Positions 9,643 through 16,867 of a stretch of DNA of 39,491 bases are shown here, piece after piece. Within the stretch, counting starts at the first letter, position 1, and every line of letters starts with the position of its first letter. The notes under the pieces were generated by a model. It saw only the letters and a list, made by a program, of their open reading frames with translations. It was not told the DNA's origin and did not search any database. The translations under genes and the position numbers were made by a program. Origin of the DNA: CAZCEC01 sp964497615 (GTDB lineage: Bacteria; Chloroflexota; Anaerolineae; Anaerolineales; UBA6663); NCBI GenBank assembly GCA_964497615.1, contig CAZCEC010000063.1, positions 1-39,491 on the forward strand, read 5' to 3'.

Positions 9643-10167
9643 CTAGATAAACACAATGATCACAAACACAAACGCCGCGATAATGGCAAAGTAGATGTTC
9701 GGTATCCCCAGCAGCACCGGCGGCATGTACTTCAGAAAGTCGGCCGTCTGCACCGGGTCGGCGGGCGGGGTGACCCAGGTGACGGGATAGCCGGTGGCAT
9801 CCAGGTAGTACCAGACCGAGCCGGCGATGAAGTAGCCGTTGACCAGCCCCAACGCCATGCCCAGCAGAAAGTCCTGCAACTTCTCACGCGCGAACTTGCC
9901 GCTGGAGAAGGCCGGCAGGTTGGGCGACTGGTAGCCGAAGTAGGCCAAGGTGAGCAGCAAGCCCGCCCGCAGCCCAAACTGGGTGATGCCGGGCCGGGCC
10001 GTCATCACGATCTTGACCGAATCGACGTACGTGAGCAGCACGGTGTCAATCGCAATCGCCAGCAGCACGCTAAAGATGACCAGCAGTTCCTTGGCCCAGC
10101 CGCGAAAGCCGCCAATGACGCCAAACAGAATGACGTACATCCAGAACACGGCCGTCAGGGTCATCAT
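9643..10167 (-). CDS. CvpA-like membrane protein
   Basis: A 174-aa integral membrane protein with about four to five hydrophobic segments (near residues 5-22, 27-47, 66-80, 98-116 and 148-173). The opening FWMYVILFGVIGGFRGWAKELLVIFSVLLAI resembles the CvpA family start (a first helix, then G-x-x-R-G-x-x-x-E-L). CvpA proteins affect envelope integrity in other bacteria, but their molecular role is unsettled. The ATG at 10167 overlaps the murG stop (ATGA), and the stop abuts murC. This placement suggests a role in envelope synthesis or lipid II traffic (inference). The family call rests on pattern only. Confidence 0.55.
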   Translation of the reverse strand: MMTLTAVFWMYVILFGVIGGFRGWAKELLVIFSVLLAIAIDTVLLTYVDSVKIVMTARPGITQFGLRAGLLLTLAYFGYQSPNLPAFSSGKFAREKLQDFLLGMALGLVNGYFIAGSVWYYLDATGYPVTWVTPPADPVQTADFLKYMPPVLLGIPNIYFAIIAAFVFVIIVFI

Positions 10168-11321
10168 GGCAGCACTTCGCTCCCCGTCCCGCCCGCCAGC
10201 GCCACAAGCTCGCGCGCCAGCCGGCCCGCCGCCTCCGGCCTGGCCGCCGCCCGCGCCGCGGCCCGCATGCGGGCCAGGCGTGCCGGGTCGGCCAGCAGGC
10301 CGCGCACTGCCGCTGGCAGCCGGGCGGCCAGGTCCTCGTCATTCAGCCGCATGGCCGCGCCGCGCTCAACCAGGTGGTCGGCGTTGACCTTCTGGTAGCG
10401 CCACGCAAACGGATACGGCACCAAAATCGCCGGCAGACCAAACAACGGATACTCCCCAAGGGCCGAAGCCCCGGCCCGCGACACAACCAGGTCAGCCGCC
10501 CGCAGCGCCAGCCCCATCTCGTGCAGGAAGGGGAAGGCGTGGTAGCGGTCTTGCAGCGCCTCCGGCAGCGCCCCCCGCGCCGCCTCCACCTCCGGCCAGT
10601 CCAGCTCGCCGCTGAGGTGGATCACGGCGAAGTCGGTCAGCCAGTCCGGCAGGGCGGCCAGCACGGCGCGGTTGAGGCTGCGCGCCCCGCGGCTGCCGCC
10701 CGTGACCAGCACGGTGGGCGTCTCCGCCGCCAGGCCAAAGTGCGCCCGCGCCCGCTCGCGCGCCGTTGGGTCGGCGGCCAGGGCGGCCAACTCGGGTCGC
10801 ACCGGGTAGCCAGTGACCACCACCCGGTCCGCGCGGCCCCGGAAGTAGGCCCGCGACTGCTCGACCGTGACGGCGATGCGGCGCGCCACCCGGCTGATGG
10901 CGTTCACCGCCAGGGCCGGTTCGATATCGGGCAGATAGACGAGCACCGGCGCCCGGCGCAGCCAGGCGGCCAGGGCCACGGGCACGGTGATGAACCCGCC
11001 GGTGACCAGGACCGCATCCGGTTGGTAAGCCCGCACCAGCCCCAGCGCCTGGAACAGGCCCCGGACAAGCTGGACGGCATTGCGCGGCAACTGCCACCCG
11101 ACCCCGTGGACGCCGCCGCCGTGAATGGCCCGGAACGGCAGGCCGGCGCGCTGGACCAGGGCTGCTTCCATGCCGCCGACGCCGCCAATCCAAAGGATTG
11201 GAGATTGGAGAGGGGCCGTGGTGTTGATCTCCAATCCCCAGTCCCTAATCAGTGTCTGTGCGACTGACAACGCGGGATAAACGCCCCCGCCGGTCCCGCC
11301 GGCCGCTATCAGAAGTCGCAT
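10164..11321 (-). CDS. murG: UDP-GlcNAc:lipid I N-acetylglucosaminyltransferase MurG, divergent
   Basis: Converts lipid I to lipid II at the inner membrane face. The 385 residues form a GT-B pair of Rossmann domains. Recognised parts are the first G-loop GGTGGGVYPALSVAQ (8-22), ILWIGGVGGMEAALVQRAGLPF, TGGFITVPVALAAWL, VLVTGGSRGARSLN, and the donor site SRAGASALGEYPLFGLPAILVPYPFA followed by YQKVNADHLVERGAA. Two departures stand out. The usual GGTGGH has Gly13 for His, and the usual HEQN-type acceptor stretch reads VYLPDIEPALAV. Residues 25-46 are encoded by a palindromic repeat. The start overlaps ftsW by 77 bp. The position between ftsW and murC supports MurG. Confidence 0.88.
   Translation of the reverse strand: MRLLIAAGGTGGGVYPALSVAQTLIRDWGLEINTTAPLQSPILWIGGVGGMEAALVQRAGLPFRAIHGGGVHGVGWQLPRNAVQLVRGLFQALGLVRAYQPDAVLVTGGFITVPVALAAWLRRAPVLVYLPDIEPALAVNAISRVARRIAVTVEQSRAYFRGRADRVVVTGYPVRPELAALAADPTARERARAHFGLAAETPTVLVTGGSRGARSLNRAVLAALPDWLTDFAVIHLSGELDWPEVEAARGALPEALQDRYHAFPFLHEMGLALRAADLVVSRAGASALGEYPLFGLPAILVPYPFAWRYQKVNADHLVERGAAMRLNDEDLAARLPAAVRGLLADPARLARMRAAARAAARPEAAGRLARELVALAGGTGSEVLP
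11185..11247. repeat. Palindromic repeat inside the murG 5' end and ftsW 3' end
   Basis: GGATTGGAGAT (11195-11205) and ATCTCCAATCC (11227-11237) form a perfect 11-bp inverted repeat. CCAATCC AAA GGATTGG (11185-11201) forms an alternative 7-bp hairpin. On the minus strand the segment reads GATTAGGGACTGGGGATTGGAGAT, the style of degenerate intergenic repeats. It contains the ftsW stop codon and encodes MurG residues 25-46, where other MurG proteins have a shorter loop. Confidence 0.65.
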
Positions 11322-12519
11322 TGCCTGTTACCGCCTGGGCCAGCCGCCACAGCGGCCCGATATTGCGCGTCTTGCGCGGGATGGCTTCATCCGCCTGCGA
11401 GCGGCGGGAGATACTGAGCAGCACCCCCATCGCGGCCATGTTGACCACCAGGCTGGAGCCGCCGTAGCTGATGAAGGGCAGCGCGTTGCCGGCGAAGGGC
11501 AGCACGCCCACCATCACGGCAATGTTGATCAGGGCCTCCAGGATGACCCAGCACACGATGCCGGCCGCCAGGATGGCGCCCAGTTGGTCGCGCGCGCCGG
11601 CCGCGATGCGGAAGCCGCGCCAGGCCAGGGCCACGAACAGGACGATCACCAGCCCGCAGCCGATGAGGCCCAACTCCTCGCCGACGATGGCAAAGATGGA
11701 GTCGGTGTGGGGCGTGGGCAGAAAGCCGAACTTCTGGTGGCTCTCGCCCAGGCCGCGCCCGAACAGCCCGCCGTTGACAAAGGCGATGGCGGCCTGCTGG
11801 ACGTGCCAGGAGGCCTGCGTCAGGTCCTGCACCCCGGCCACGTAATCGGCCAGGCGCTGGCGGCCGGTGTCGTAGAACTGGAGCACGGCCACGGCGGTGG
11901 CCGCGCCCACGCCGCTGACGATGAACATCTGGATGATGTCGGCGCCGCCGATAAAGAACATCACGGCGGCCACGATCACAATGGTGCCCGCCGCCGACAG
12001 GTCGGGCTGGAGCAGGATCAGGGCGGCGATGACGCCGACGATGATGCCGAATGGGCCGATGCCGTAACCAAGCTGGTTCAGCCGGTCGCTCTTGGAGTCC
12101 AGCCACACGGCCAGGTAGAGGATGGTGGCGAACTTGGCCAGCTCAGACGGCTGGACCGAGCCGTTGAAGAACGAGCGCTGGGCGTTGAAGGTGGTGGAGC
12201 CGAAGAGCAGCACGCCCACCAGCGCCAGCAGGGTCAGGCCCATGATGCCCACCGAGAGCGGCTTCCACCAGCGGTAGGGCATCAGGGCGGTAATGGTCAT
12301 GGCGACGATGCCCAGGCCGAGCCAGCCCAACTGGCGCATGAAGATGTAGGCGGCGTCGTTGTAGGCCCGGTACGACCAGTCGAAGGTGGTCGAGTAGACC
12401 ATCATCAGCCCGAAACCGACCAGCGCGCCGACGACGACGATCAGCATGCCGTCCAGCGGCAGGCCAAAAATCTTCTTGCGCGGGACTTGCTCGTTGTGGG
12501 TTAGCTCAACCGTAGCCAT
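11245..12519 (-). CDS. ftsW: SEDS peptidoglycan glycosyltransferase FtsW
   Basis: Polymerises lipid II at the septum with FtsI. The 424 residues have about ten membrane helices. SEDS signatures are RSFFNGSVQPSELAKFATILYLA, LLQPDLSAAGTIVIV, and GLFGRGLGESHQKFGFLPTPHTDSIFAIVGEELGLIG; the HTDSIFA aspartate matches the proposed catalytic residue of SEDS enzymes. The end of the core is NALPFISYGGSSLVVNMAAMGVLLSISR, followed by a basic cytoplasmic tail of about 50 residues. ATG 12519 has GAGG five bases upstream. It lies 15 bp behind murD and overlaps murG by 77 bp. Confidence 0.95.
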   Translation of the reverse strand: MATVELTHNEQVPRKKIFGLPLDGMLIVVVGALVGFGLMMVYSTTFDWSYRAYNDAAYIFMRQLGWLGLGIVAMTITALMPYRWWKPLSVGIMGLTLLALVGVLLFGSTTFNAQRSFFNGSVQPSELAKFATILYLAVWLDSKSDRLNQLGYGIGPFGIIVGVIAALILLQPDLSAAGTIVIVAAVMFFIGGADIIQMFIVSGVGAATAVAVLQFYDTGRQRLADYVAGVQDLTQASWHVQQAAIAFVNGGLFGRGLGESHQKFGFLPTPHTDSIFAIVGEELGLIGCGLVIVLFVALAWRGFRIAAGARDQLGAILAAGIVCWVILEALINIAVMVGVLPFAGNALPFISYGGSSLVVNMAAMGVLLSISRRSQADEAIPRKTRNIGPLWRLAQAVTGNATSDSGRRDRRGRLSRVVSRTDTD

Positions 12520-12534
12520 TCAAGCCTCGTTCCA

Positions 12535-13974
12535 TCACAATGCATTGACCCATGACTTAAACTTCTCGCCGCGCTCCACGAAGTCGCGGAACTCGTCGAA
12601 ACCGGTGCCGCCGGGCGAGAGCAGCACCACGTCCCCTGGCGCGGCCGCGACGGCGGCGGCGGCCACGGCCAGCATCAGCGACGGATGCCGCGAGACGCGC
12701 GCCGGGTTCACCCCGGCGGACGCCAGGGCTTGCTCGATCAAGGGGCCGGCTTCGCCGAAGAGCATCACCGCCTTCACCCGGTCGCGCACCTGAGCCGCCA
12801 ATTCGTCCCAGGGCAATTGCTTGTCCCGCCCGCCCAGCAGCAGCACAATCGGCTCGTCGAAGGAGCGCAGGGCGGCGCTGACGCGCTCCGGCGCGGTGGC
12901 AATCGAGTCGTTGTACCAGCGCGCCCCGTTCAGCTCCCGCACAAACTCCAGCCGGTGCTCGACGCCGGTGAAACCGGCCACCCCGGCGCGCATGGCCTCC
13001 GGGCCGGCGCCGGCCGCCCCGCTGATGGCGCAGGCGGCCACGACATTCAGAACGTTGTGCCGGCCGCGCAACCCGATCTCAGAAGTGTGCAAGACTGGTG
13101 CCTCGGTACTATCCCAGCGCCACATGATCGTTTCATCCCGCAGGTAGGCGCCCTCGGCCACGGGCTGCTGGCCGCTAAAGTAGGCCACCCGGCCAGGGGC
13201 CGCTTCGGCCAGGGTGCGGGTGCGCGGGTCGTCCCAGCCCAGCACCGCCACGCCGCCGGGCGATTGGTGGCGCAGGATGTGGCTCTTGGCCTCGACGTAA
13301 GCCGCCATCGTGCCATGCCGATCCAGATGGTTCGGCGTGAGATTGAGCACGGCGCCGATGTGCGGGCTGCGGGTCATGATCTCCAACTGAAAGCTCGATA
13401 ACTCCATCACCACCACATCGCCAGGCCGCATCCGGTGCAGGTCGCCGATGAGGGGGTTGCCAATGTTGCCGCCCACGAAGACCCGGTGCCGTTGCTGCGC
13501 CGCCGACTGGAGCATTCGGCCCACGAGCGTCGTCGTGGTCGTCTTGCCCGCGCTGCCGGTGATGCCCACGACGCTTACGCCCGGCGGGCAGACCTCCAGA
13601 AAGATTTGCGAGTCGTTGCTGAGCGGGATGCCCCGCCGCCGGGCCGCCTGCACAATTGGCTGATCGGTCCCCAGCCCGCCGGTCAGGCACACCAGGTCCG
13701 CGCCGTCCAGCACGCTCTCCGGGTGGCCGCCCAGCACATACTGGATGGGCAGGCCGCTCAGGGCCGCCAGGGCCGCGCCCAGCCGTTCCCTCGGCTGCAT
13801 GTCGCTGGCGAGTACCTGCGCCCCCGTGTTCGCCAGAAAGCGGGCCAGCGCGATGCCCTGCCGGGCCAGCCCGAGCATGACGATCCGGCGGCCAGCGAAG
13901 GCGGCCGGCGTTGTAGTAGCGAATTCATTCGCACCCTCCTGGTGAGCCGAGCCGGGAGCGAATGAATTCGCCAC
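12535..13974 (-). CDS. murD: UDP-N-acetylmuramoyl-L-alanine--D-glutamate ligase
   Basis: Adds D-Glu to UDP-MurNAc-L-Ala. The core begins FAGRRIVMLGLARQGIALARFL and continues with the ATP loop SVVGITGSAGKTTTTTLVGRML, VMELSSFQLE, NLTPNHLDRHGTM, RHNVLNVVAAC, HRLEFVRELNGARWYNDSIATAP and LLLGGRDKQLPW, all typical of MurD. Start: no initiation codon lies between the core and a palindromic repeat upstream. The best choice is GTG 13974, four bases after AGGAG, giving 479 aa. The first 20 or so residues (MANSFAPGSAHQEGANEFAT) are then encoded by the repeat. The frame is open further upstream to 14169, but that would read through the preceding gene. Confidence 0.9.
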   Translation of the reverse strand: MANSFAPGSAHQEGANEFATTTPAAFAGRRIVMLGLARQGIALARFLANTGAQVLASDMQPRERLGAALAALSGLPIQYVLGGHPESVLDGADLVCLTGGLGTDQPIVQAARRRGIPLSNDSQIFLEVCPPGVSVVGITGSAGKTTTTTLVGRMLQSAAQQRHRVFVGGNIGNPLIGDLHRMRPGDVVVMELSSFQLEIMTRSPHIGAVLNLTPNHLDRHGTMAAYVEAKSHILRHQSPGGVAVLGWDDPRTRTLAEAAPGRVAYFSGQQPVAEGAYLRDETIMWRWDSTEAPVLHTSEIGLRGRHNVLNVVAACAISGAAGAGPEAMRAGVAGFTGVEHRLEFVRELNGARWYNDSIATAPERVSAALRSFDEPIVLLLGGRDKQLPWDELAAQVRDRVKAVMLFGEAGPLIEQALASAGVNPARVSRHPSLMLAVAAAAVAAAPGDVVLLSPGGTGFDEFRDFVERGEKFKSWVNAL

Positions 13975-13977
13975 TAC
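13913..13977. repeat. Palindromic element containing the murD start
   Basis: Two 20-bp arms (13913-13932 and 13958-13977) match at 19 of 20 positions as an inverted repeat around GCGAATTCATTCGC, with a 25-bp spacer. The murD start codon GTG lies within the right arm. It looks like a small non-autonomous or REP-type element; I believe related GAATTCATTCGC palindromes recur between genes in Chloroflexota, but cannot check that here. Confidence 0.75.
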
Positions 13978-14023
13978 GCTCCTCGCTGCGTCCAGCCGAA
14001 CACTGGCCACATGGGTCTTTCGA

Positions 14024-14308
14024 CTAATGCTTGCCGTTTGCGCGGCCGTTGGCGCGCGCGCTATGCCCGTTGCCGTTCGCGGCGGCCTCGCCCACCCCGA
14101 TCCAGAAGTGGTCCACCAGGACGTTGCGGGCGGAGCGGAGCTGCACGCCGCCGGCCGTGTCCGGGCCATCTTTTAGGGTGGCCGGGTTGACAAAGCAAAC
14201 CGTGGGCGCCACGCCGTACTTGGTCTTGTAAAAGTCCACGGCGCGGGTCACCTTCTCGCCTAGCGGACGCTTGCCGTCGTCGTCGTACCAGAGCATGCCG
14301 ATGTCCAT
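14024..14308 (-). CDS. Small conserved-looking protein between mraY and murD, unknown function
   Basis: 94 residues starting MDIGMLWYDDDGKRPLGEKV, with TRAVDFYKTKYGVAPTVCFVNPATL following. The first 75 residues look like a compact alpha/beta domain with an acidic N-terminal turn. The tail NGNGHSARANGRANGKH is low-complexity. No signal or membrane segment is present. ATG 14308 is preceded by TTTAGGAGAA, an excellent ribosome site; the frame remains open further upstream, but only as a shadow of mraY. The LW-(F/Y)-DDD...YY..KYG pattern reminds me of an uncharacterised small protein in Chloroflexota genomes, from memory only. It lies 16 bp downstream of mraY. Confidence 0.75.
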   Translation of the reverse strand: MDIGMLWYDDDGKRPLGEKVTRAVDFYKTKYGVAPTVCFVNPATLKDGPDTAGGVQLRSARNVLVDHFWIGVGEAAANGNGHSARANGRANGKH

Positions 14309-14324
14309 GTCGAGTTCTCCTAAA

Positions 14325-15332
14325 CTAGAGCAGCGCCAGCCCGATCCCCACCATCGCCGCCAGCAGGCCCACCAGCCAGAAACGCTGGACGACCTGCGTT
14401 TCGCTCCAGCCCAGCAGTTCAAAGTGCAGGTGGAGCGGGGCCATCTTGAAAATGCGGCGGCCCTGGCCAAACAGCCGGCGGGTGAGCTTGAAATAGCCCA
14501 CCTGAATGATGACGCTCAGGGCCACGCTGATGGGCATGATGATGATCAGGGGTAACAACACCCACTGCCCCGTCATCAGGGCGACCACGCCCAGGGTGGC
14601 GCCCAGCGAATACGAACCGGAGCCGCCCATGAACAGCTCCGCCGGGTGCGCGTTGAACCACAGGAAGGCGAACAACGCGCCCACCAGGGTGAAGCAGAAG
14701 CGCACCAGGAATACCTGCCCTTGCAGCAGGGCGATGACCCCGTACGCGGCGAAGGCCGTGGCGCTCAGCAGGCCGGCCAGCCCATCCAGGCCGTCGGTGA
14801 GGTTGACGGCGTTGGACGCGCCGACGATGACAAAGGAGGCGACCGGAATGTAGAGCAAGCCCAGGTTGTAATAGAACGGCACCGCCGGGATCGCCAGGGT
14901 ATCGATGCCCAGGACGAAGTACAGGCCCAGCGCCGCGCCCACCGCCAGAAGCGACTGCCACAGGAAGATGCTGCGCCCACGCATCCCCTCGCCTCGCGCC
15001 ACCCCGCTCAGGCCCAGCCAGTCGTCCCAGGCGCCCAGCAGGGTGTAGGCCACCAGCACCCCCAGCGGCAGCAGGATCGAGCGGCCGGTGGGGTTGTCAC
15101 GCAGCAGGTTGACCAGGTTTAGCATCAGGCTGATGAGCAGCACCGGCACGATGATCATCATGCCGCCCATGGTGGGCGTGCCCATCTTGGTCATGTGGCG
15201 GGCCGGCTCGTCAATGCGGATCTGCTTGCCGATCTTGAAGCGCCGCAGGATGGCGATGAATGGGCCGCCCCAGATGACGGTCAGCAGGAAGGTGAGGCCC
15301 GCCAGGGCCAGCGCGATGGTGGCGTCTCTCAT
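14325..15332 (-). CDS. mraY: Phospho-MurNAc-pentapeptide transferase MraY with an altered active site
   Basis: Transfers phospho-MurNAc-pentapeptide to undecaprenyl phosphate, forming lipid I. The 335 residues have about ten membrane helices. Family marks: HMTKMGTPTMGGMMII (46-61), GAWDDWLGL with the paired Asp103/Asp104, NAVNLTDGLDGLAG (174-187), FLWFNAHPAELFMG (223-236) and MAPLHLHFELLGW (297-309). The usual FMGD(T/V)GS reads FMGGSGS: Gly237 (codon GGC, 14624-14622) replaces the aspartate that binds Mg2+ in known MraY enzymes. The usual HHH cluster reads HLH. The start is ATG 15332, coupled as ATGA to the stop of a 24-codon frame made by a tandem duplication. Confidence 0.93.
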   Translation of the reverse strand: MRDATIALALAGLTFLLTVIWGGPFIAILRRFKIGKQIRIDEPARHMTKMGTPTMGGMMIIVPVLLISLMLNLVNLLRDNPTGRSILLPLGVLVAYTLLGAWDDWLGLSGVARGEGMRGRSIFLWQSLLAVGAALGLYFVLGIDTLAIPAVPFYYNLGLLYIPVASFVIVGASNAVNLTDGLDGLAGLLSATAFAAYGVIALLQGQVFLVRFCFTLVGALFAFLWFNAHPAELFMGGSGSYSLGATLGVVALMTGQWVLLPLIIIMPISVALSVIIQVGYFKLTRRLFGQGRRIFKMAPLHLHFELLGWSETQVVQRFWLVGLLAAMVGIGLALL

Positions 15333-15438
15333 GGGCGCACTTCTAAGGCCGGCACGATGCGGTCGAGGCCGGCCAGGGCCAGCGCGATGGTGGCGTCTCT
15401 CATGGGCGCACTTCCAGCGCCGGCACGATGCGGTCGAG
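15301..15438. repeat. 71-bp tandem duplication across the murF-mraY junction
   Basis: The segment starting GCCAGGGCCAGCGCGATGG at 15301 recurs at 15372. About 67 bases are alike, with three mismatches around 15344-15348. Each copy holds the mraY start codon and the last codons of murF. The unit is not a multiple of three. Confidence 0.95.
15329..15403 (-). CDS. 24-codon bridging frame created by the duplication
   Basis: Encodes MRDATIALALAGL (the MraY N-terminus) fused to DRIVPALEVRP (the MurF C-terminus). Its ATG at 15403 overlaps the murF stop (ATGA) and its TGA overlaps the true mraY ATG at 15332 (ATGA). It probably acts only as a translational relay between the two genes; a functional peptide is unlikely. 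Confidence 0.45.
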   Translation of the reverse strand: MRDATIALALAGLDRIVPALEVRP

Positions 15439-16845
15439 GTGCACCCCGCGCGAACCCTTCAGCAGAACCACATCGCCGCGCTGGATGATGCGGCGCAGAT
15501 GGCCCAGCGCCTGTTCGGCGTCGTCCAGTTCCACCACGGCGGCGGTCGGCAGCCCGGCGTCGCGGGCTTCCTCGGCGATGATGCGCGCGCGGGGACCGAC
15601 GGTGATCAGCAGGTCGGCCACGTCGCGGGCGCGGCGGCCCACCAGCCGGTGGCCCATCTCTTCGTAGGCCCCCAGTTCCAGCATGTCGCCCAGCACGGCC
15701 ACGCGCCGGCCCTCCAGCTCGTTCAGCAGGTTCAGGGCCGCCACGACCGACTCGGGCGAGGCGTTGTAGGTATCGTCCAAGATGACGCTGCCTTCCGGGC
15801 CGGTGACGGCCACCAGCCGTAGTTGCGTGGCCCCTAGCGCCTGAAAGCCCTCGACGATCTCCTGCCAGGTCAGGCCATCGATCAGCCCGACGGCGGCGGC
15901 CCGCAGGCAGGTGTGCACCGAGTGGCGGCCCAGCAGCGGCGCGCGCACGTGCAGAGTCTCGCGCCGGTGGTGAAGCTGAAAGCGGATGCCCGCCAGGCCG
16001 AGCGATTCGATCTGGTCGGCCCAGACGTCGGCGGCCGGATCGAGCCCGTAGGTAAACACCCGCGCCCGGGTGCGATGGCGCATGGCAAGCACGAGGGGGT
16101 CGTCGGCGTTCAGCACGGCGACCCCGCCGGGCGCGGGCGGCAGGGCCTCCACCAGTTCGCCCTTGCCGCGGGCGATGTTGTCGATGCTGCCGGCGCGCTC
16201 CAGGTGGACGGCGTAGACATTGTTCACTACGCCCACCTGCGGGCGGGCCAGATCGCACAGGAACTTGATCTCGCCGGGCTGGTAGAAACCCATTTCCAGC
16301 ACGGCCCGTTCGTGCGCCTCGGTGAGCTTGAGCAGCATCAGGGGGAGGCCGATTTCGTTGTTGTAGTTGCCCTCAGTTTTAAAGGTGCGATAGCGCGTGC
16401 TGAGCACGGCGGCGATCAGTTCCTTGGTGGTCGTCTTGCCGACGCTGCCGGTCACCCCAATCACGCGGGGGTCGAGCCGGCCGCGCCAGAAGGCGGCCAG
16501 GGTCTGCATCGCCTTGAGCGTATCGTCCACGCGCAGGCACACCGGCGGTTGCAGCTCGGTGAGCTGGGCATAGGTGACGGGCTGGCGCAGGTCGAGCGTC
16601 TGGAAGCTCGCCCCCGCCAGGCCCGGAAGCTCCGCTGGGTCGCGCTGCACCAGGGCAGCGCCGGCCCCTTTGTCAAAGACGGCGCCGACGAAAGCGTGGC
16701 CGTCGGTCCGTTCCCCCGGCAGCGCCACGAACAGCGCGCCGGGAATGGTCAGCCGCGAGTCGATCACCACGTCGGTGACGATCTGCGGCCCGCCCGCCGA
16801 CTGGTAGCCCGTCAGGGCTTCAAGCACGTGGGCGAGAGTGAGCAC
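15400..16845 (-). CDS. murF: UDP-N-acetylmuramoyl-tripeptide--D-alanyl-D-alanine ligase
   Basis: Adds the D-Ala-D-Ala made by Ddl to the UDP-MurNAc-tripeptide. The 481 residues contain the N-terminal substrate domain (DSRLTIPGALFVALPGERTDGHAFV), the ATP loop VIGVTGSVGKTTTKELIAAVL (about 129-148), TEGNYNNEIGLPL, VLEMGF, and the C-terminal ILDDTYNASPESVVAAL and VAVLGDMLELG motifs, all MurF-like. Start GTG 16845 with GGAGG close upstream (spacing only about 3 bases). It follows ftsI by 22 bp, exactly where murE would be expected. Its last codons are duplicated downstream. Confidence 0.96.
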   Translation of the reverse strand: MLTLAHVLEALTGYQSAGGPQIVTDVVIDSRLTIPGALFVALPGERTDGHAFVGAVFDKGAGAALVQRDPAELPGLAGASFQTLDLRQPVTYAQLTELQPPVCLRVDDTLKAMQTLAAFWRGRLDPRVIGVTGSVGKTTTKELIAAVLSTRYRTFKTEGNYNNEIGLPLMLLKLTEAHERAVLEMGFYQPGEIKFLCDLARPQVGVVNNVYAVHLERAGSIDNIARGKGELVEALPPAPGGVAVLNADDPLVLAMRHRTRARVFTYGLDPAADVWADQIESLGLAGIRFQLHHRRETLHVRAPLLGRHSVHTCLRAAAVGLIDGLTWQEIVEGFQALGATQLRLVAVTGPEGSVILDDTYNASPESVVAALNLLNELEGRRVAVLGDMLELGAYEEMGHRLVGRRARDVADLLITVGPRARIIAEEARDAGLPTAAVVELDDAEQALGHLRRIIQRGDVVLLKGSRGVHLDRIVPALEVRP

Positions 16846-16867
16846 ACACCTCCGCGGCCCGGGTGGG

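Noticed and set aside
13913..13977. Insertion sequence with transposase
   Set aside because: Only a 65-bp inverted repeat is present; no transposase is encoded and no target duplication is evident.
13975..14169. Extension of MurD to the first available start at 14169
   Set aside because: The extra residues read through the preceding gene in another frame and have Arg/Thr/Ala-rich shadow composition.
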